Assembly (NCBI GenBank): GCA_002409375.1 | Contig: DHNF01000061.1 | Span: forward strand, 2,736-9,879 | Direction of reading: 5' to 3' | Source: Ruminococcaceae bacterium UBA5423 | Lineage (GTDB): Bacteria; Bacillota; Clostridia; Oscillospirales; Acutalibacteraceae | Length of the DNA: 7,144 nt | Shown: positions 5,390-7,144 of the stretch, one piece after another | Layout of the letters: each line of letters opens with the position of its first letter | How positions within the stretch are numbered: position 1 is the first letter of the stretch | Translations under genes and position numbers: made by a program | Notes under the pieces: generated by a model | The model's database searches: none | Seen by the model: only the letters and a program-made list of their open reading frames with translations | What the model was told of the DNA's origin: nothing

Positions 5390-7144
5390 TTATAGTGTAT
5401 TTCCATTATTCATAATCTGAATAAATAACTCAGCTATTACAGGGTCAAATTGTTTTCCTGCACCGTCTTTAATGACATTAATTGCCTGCTTTTTTCTTTC
5501 TAACACGGCAATTTCATCATTGTTCAGCACACGGTCATAGGTTTCTACAATTAAAATGATCCTGGATATAAGTGGAATCTGTTCGCCTTTTAGCCCTCTT
5601 GGATAGCCCTTACCATCCCATCTCTCGTGATGACTATACACATATTCAGCCAAATCCAAAGTATCATCAAAAAGATTCAATATGCGATATCCAACAACTG
5701 AATGTTGACGCATTTTTTCAAGCTCTTCCTCTGTCAAAGTTTCTTTGTCCAAAATACTTTCATCAAGAGTAATTTTCCCAATATCATGTAAGTAAGCTGC
5801 TCGCTTTAATTTACTGATTTTCGGTTCTGATAGGTTTAAAGCCGAGCCGACTTTGCCGCACAATTCACTTACAGCTAATGAATGCTGTCTCTCTTTAGTG
5901 TGCTTTGAATGCAATGTCTCAATGATGGTGTCAATAATATCTTTATTTATTGAATTACGATTCATGGTCTTATCCTTGTACATTGCATTTTCCGCGTTGG
6001 TCATTATTTCTTCCAATGGCTGATCGATAGATGTTTTTGTATCGTAACCAAGTGAAATACTGCATTTTATAGCTGCAACACGAGCATTTAAAAATCCAGT
6101 CTTAATTTTTGCTAAAATCTTTTCGGCATCTTCTTTGTTTGTTTTTGGTAAAAGAATAATAAATTCATCACCGCCAACTCGTGCAATTACATCATTTTTT
6201 CTGCATGATTGCAGTAGTATTTCGGCAGACTTTTTAACCAAATCATCTCCTGCGGTATGACCGAAAATATCATTTGTCATTTTTAATCCATTAATATCTG
6301 CAAAAATTACAGATAACGGCAAGTTATCAGGTGTATCATATTCAATACGATTATCCTCAAAACATCTTCTGTTATAAAGCCCTGTCAGAGTATCATGGCA
6401 GCTTAGATATTGAATTTCCGCCTCTCTTTTTCTTCGTTCGGTAATATCCATAAAAGTTATAACTGCACCAACAACCTCGCCGTTTATTATCTGAGGATAT
6501 GAATGATAAACCACATCAAAAGAAGTGCCATCAGCTTTCCAGAACACCTCATTATCATCTTCAAAGCCTTTACCTTGACTGATTGCTTTATAAATCTTAC
6601 ATTCATCTATAGGATATGCTGTCCCGTCCCGTCGTCTGTGGTGAATCTGTTGATGCATATTTTTCCCTAACAGCTCTTCTTGATTGTTATACCCTAACAA
6701 TTGAATACAGCTAACATTACAAAATGTGCATTTTCCGTTCCTATCTACACCGTATATTGACTCGGCAGTAGAATCCAATATCAGCTGCAGTTGACTATTA
6801 TTCTTTTCTAATTTCATGTTTGCTGTATGCAATTCCTCGGTGCGTTGTTTAACATTTGATTCAAGATTATTTATAAGATACTGCATTTTATCTGCAACCC
6901 TGTTTAGGCTTTCTGATATAATGCCAATTTCATCATACCGAGCAACTTTAACTCGCTTTGATAAGTCTCCGGAGGATAATGACGCAGAAACCTGCAACAG
7001 GTTTTCAAGAGGTTTCATTAGTCTTCCGGTAACCACATTGTATATAACAATTGATATTGCCAAAGCCAACACAACAAGAATTACAGTCAAAAAAATAATG
7101 TTTACTACATCAGTCATAAGCAACCCTTGGGGAACTGCAGATAT
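5390..7144 (-). CDS. membrane-bound HAMP-PAS-GGDEF-HD-GYP cyclic-di-GMP signalling protein (N-terminus beyond the window)
   Basis: 584 codons of a minus-strand gene open to the right edge, so its true start and probable extracellular sensor domain are outside. Counting from the first codon visible: transmembrane helix at about 11-38; HAMP at about 40-93 (MKPLENLL, then YDEIGIISESLNRV); coiled coil at about 93-118; PAS at about 119-235, with the HHRRRDGTAYPIDEC segment common in signalling PAS domains; GGDEF domain at about 245-390 with an intact GGDEF (324-328) and an RKND inhibitory I-site exactly five residues before it (315-318); HD-GYP-type domain at about 400-580 with H421, HD (453-454), H481, HH (505-506), GYP (513-515) and D537. 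The first domain makes c-di-GMP from GTP and the second hydrolyses it. The usual RPYR stretch after the last aspartate is replaced by DEIA. ATG and TTG codons near 7115-7123 fall inside the transmembrane lead-in and are not the start. Confidence 0.93.
   Translation of the reverse strand: MSAVPQGLLMTDVVNIIFLTVILVVLALAISIVIYNVVTGRLMKPLENLLQVSASLSSGDLSKRVKVARYDEIGIISESLNRVADKMQYLINNLESNVKQRTEELHTANMKLEKNNSQLQLILDSTAESIYGVDRNGKCTFCNVSCIQLLGYNNQEELLGKNMHQQIHHRRRDGTAYPIDECKIYKAISQGKGFEDDNEVFWKADGTSFDVVYHSYPQIINGEVVGAVITFMDITERRKREAEIQYLSCHDTLTGLYNRRCFEDNRIEYDTPDNLPLSVIFADINGLKMTNDIFGHTAGDDLVKKSAEILLQSCRKNDVIARVGGDEFIILLPKTNKEDAEKILAKIKTGFLNARVAAIKCSISLGYDTKTSIDQPLEEIMTNAENAMYKDKTMNRNSINKDIIDTIIETLHSKHTKERQHSLAVSELCGKVGSALNLSEPKISKLKRAAYLHDIGKITLDESILDKETLTEEELEKMRQHSVVGYRILNLFDDTLDLAEYVYSHHERWDGKGYPRGLKGEQIPLISRIILIVETYDRVLNNDEIAVLERKKQAINVIKDGAGKQFDPVIAELFIQIMNNGNTL

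Noticed and set aside
5572..5772. Plus-strand open frame of 66 codons inside the HD-GYP-coding part
   Set aside because: It is antisense to conserved HD-GYP motifs and has no recognisable product.
1..7144. Possible defence system, mobile element, CRISPR array or RNA gene
   Set aside because: Reading both strands showed no integrase, transposase, nuclease, toxin-antitoxin pair, regular repeat array or tRNA-like cloverleaf; all substantial open frames belong to recognisable metabolic, envelope or signalling families.

Overview
The window comes from an AT-rich, low-GC Gram-positive bacterium, most likely an anaerobic member of the Clostridia. Three things point there: CDP-glycerol-type teichoic acid polymerases, purine-rich Shine-Dalgarno (SD) sites of the AAGGAG and GGGAGG kind with frequent TTG starts, and a combined GGDEF/HD-GYP signalling protein. 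The species cannot be named from the sequence. Coding density is high, no stretch over 300 bases lacks a gene, and I see no tRNA, rRNA, CRISPR array, insertion sequence or phage gene.

Left part (1-2509, all minus strand): two tandem glycerophosphotransferase-family genes overlap by 29 bases. The downstream one runs off the left edge. Upstream of them is a membrane-anchored L,D-transpeptidase with a C-terminal peptidoglycan-binding domain. These three are cell-envelope genes: wall teichoic acid or a related polyol-phosphate polymer, and peptidoglycan cross-linking. A good -10 element lies in front of the glycerophosphotransferase pair, so they are probably transcribed separately from the transpeptidase.

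Middle part (2601-5289): an AraC-type regulator (minus) is divergent from a two-gene plus-strand operon. The operon encodes a PIG-L/LmbE-family zinc deacetylase and a NagB-like sugar-phosphate isomerase/deaminase paralogue. The 123-base divergent spacer holds two 18-base direct repeats (15/18 identical) spaced exactly 21 bases apart. This is the geometry expected of an AraC-family operator, and the proximal copy covers the -35 slot of the operon. The simplest reading is a regulated step pair acting on an N-acetylated amino sugar or derivative: deacetylate, then deaminate or isomerise. The substrate is unknown, and no transporter or kinase lies in the window.

Right part (5349-7144): a strong bidirectional hairpin terminator separates the operon from a convergent minus-strand gene. 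That gene encodes a membrane sensor (TM-HAMP-coiled coil-PAS-GGDEF-HD-GYP) for cyclic-di-GMP turnover, and its N-terminal sensor part lies beyond the right edge.

Most of the window is ordinary. The best second looks are the 21-base repeat operator and the deacetylase/NagB-like pair, whose NagB-like member has lost one residue of the classical catalytic set.
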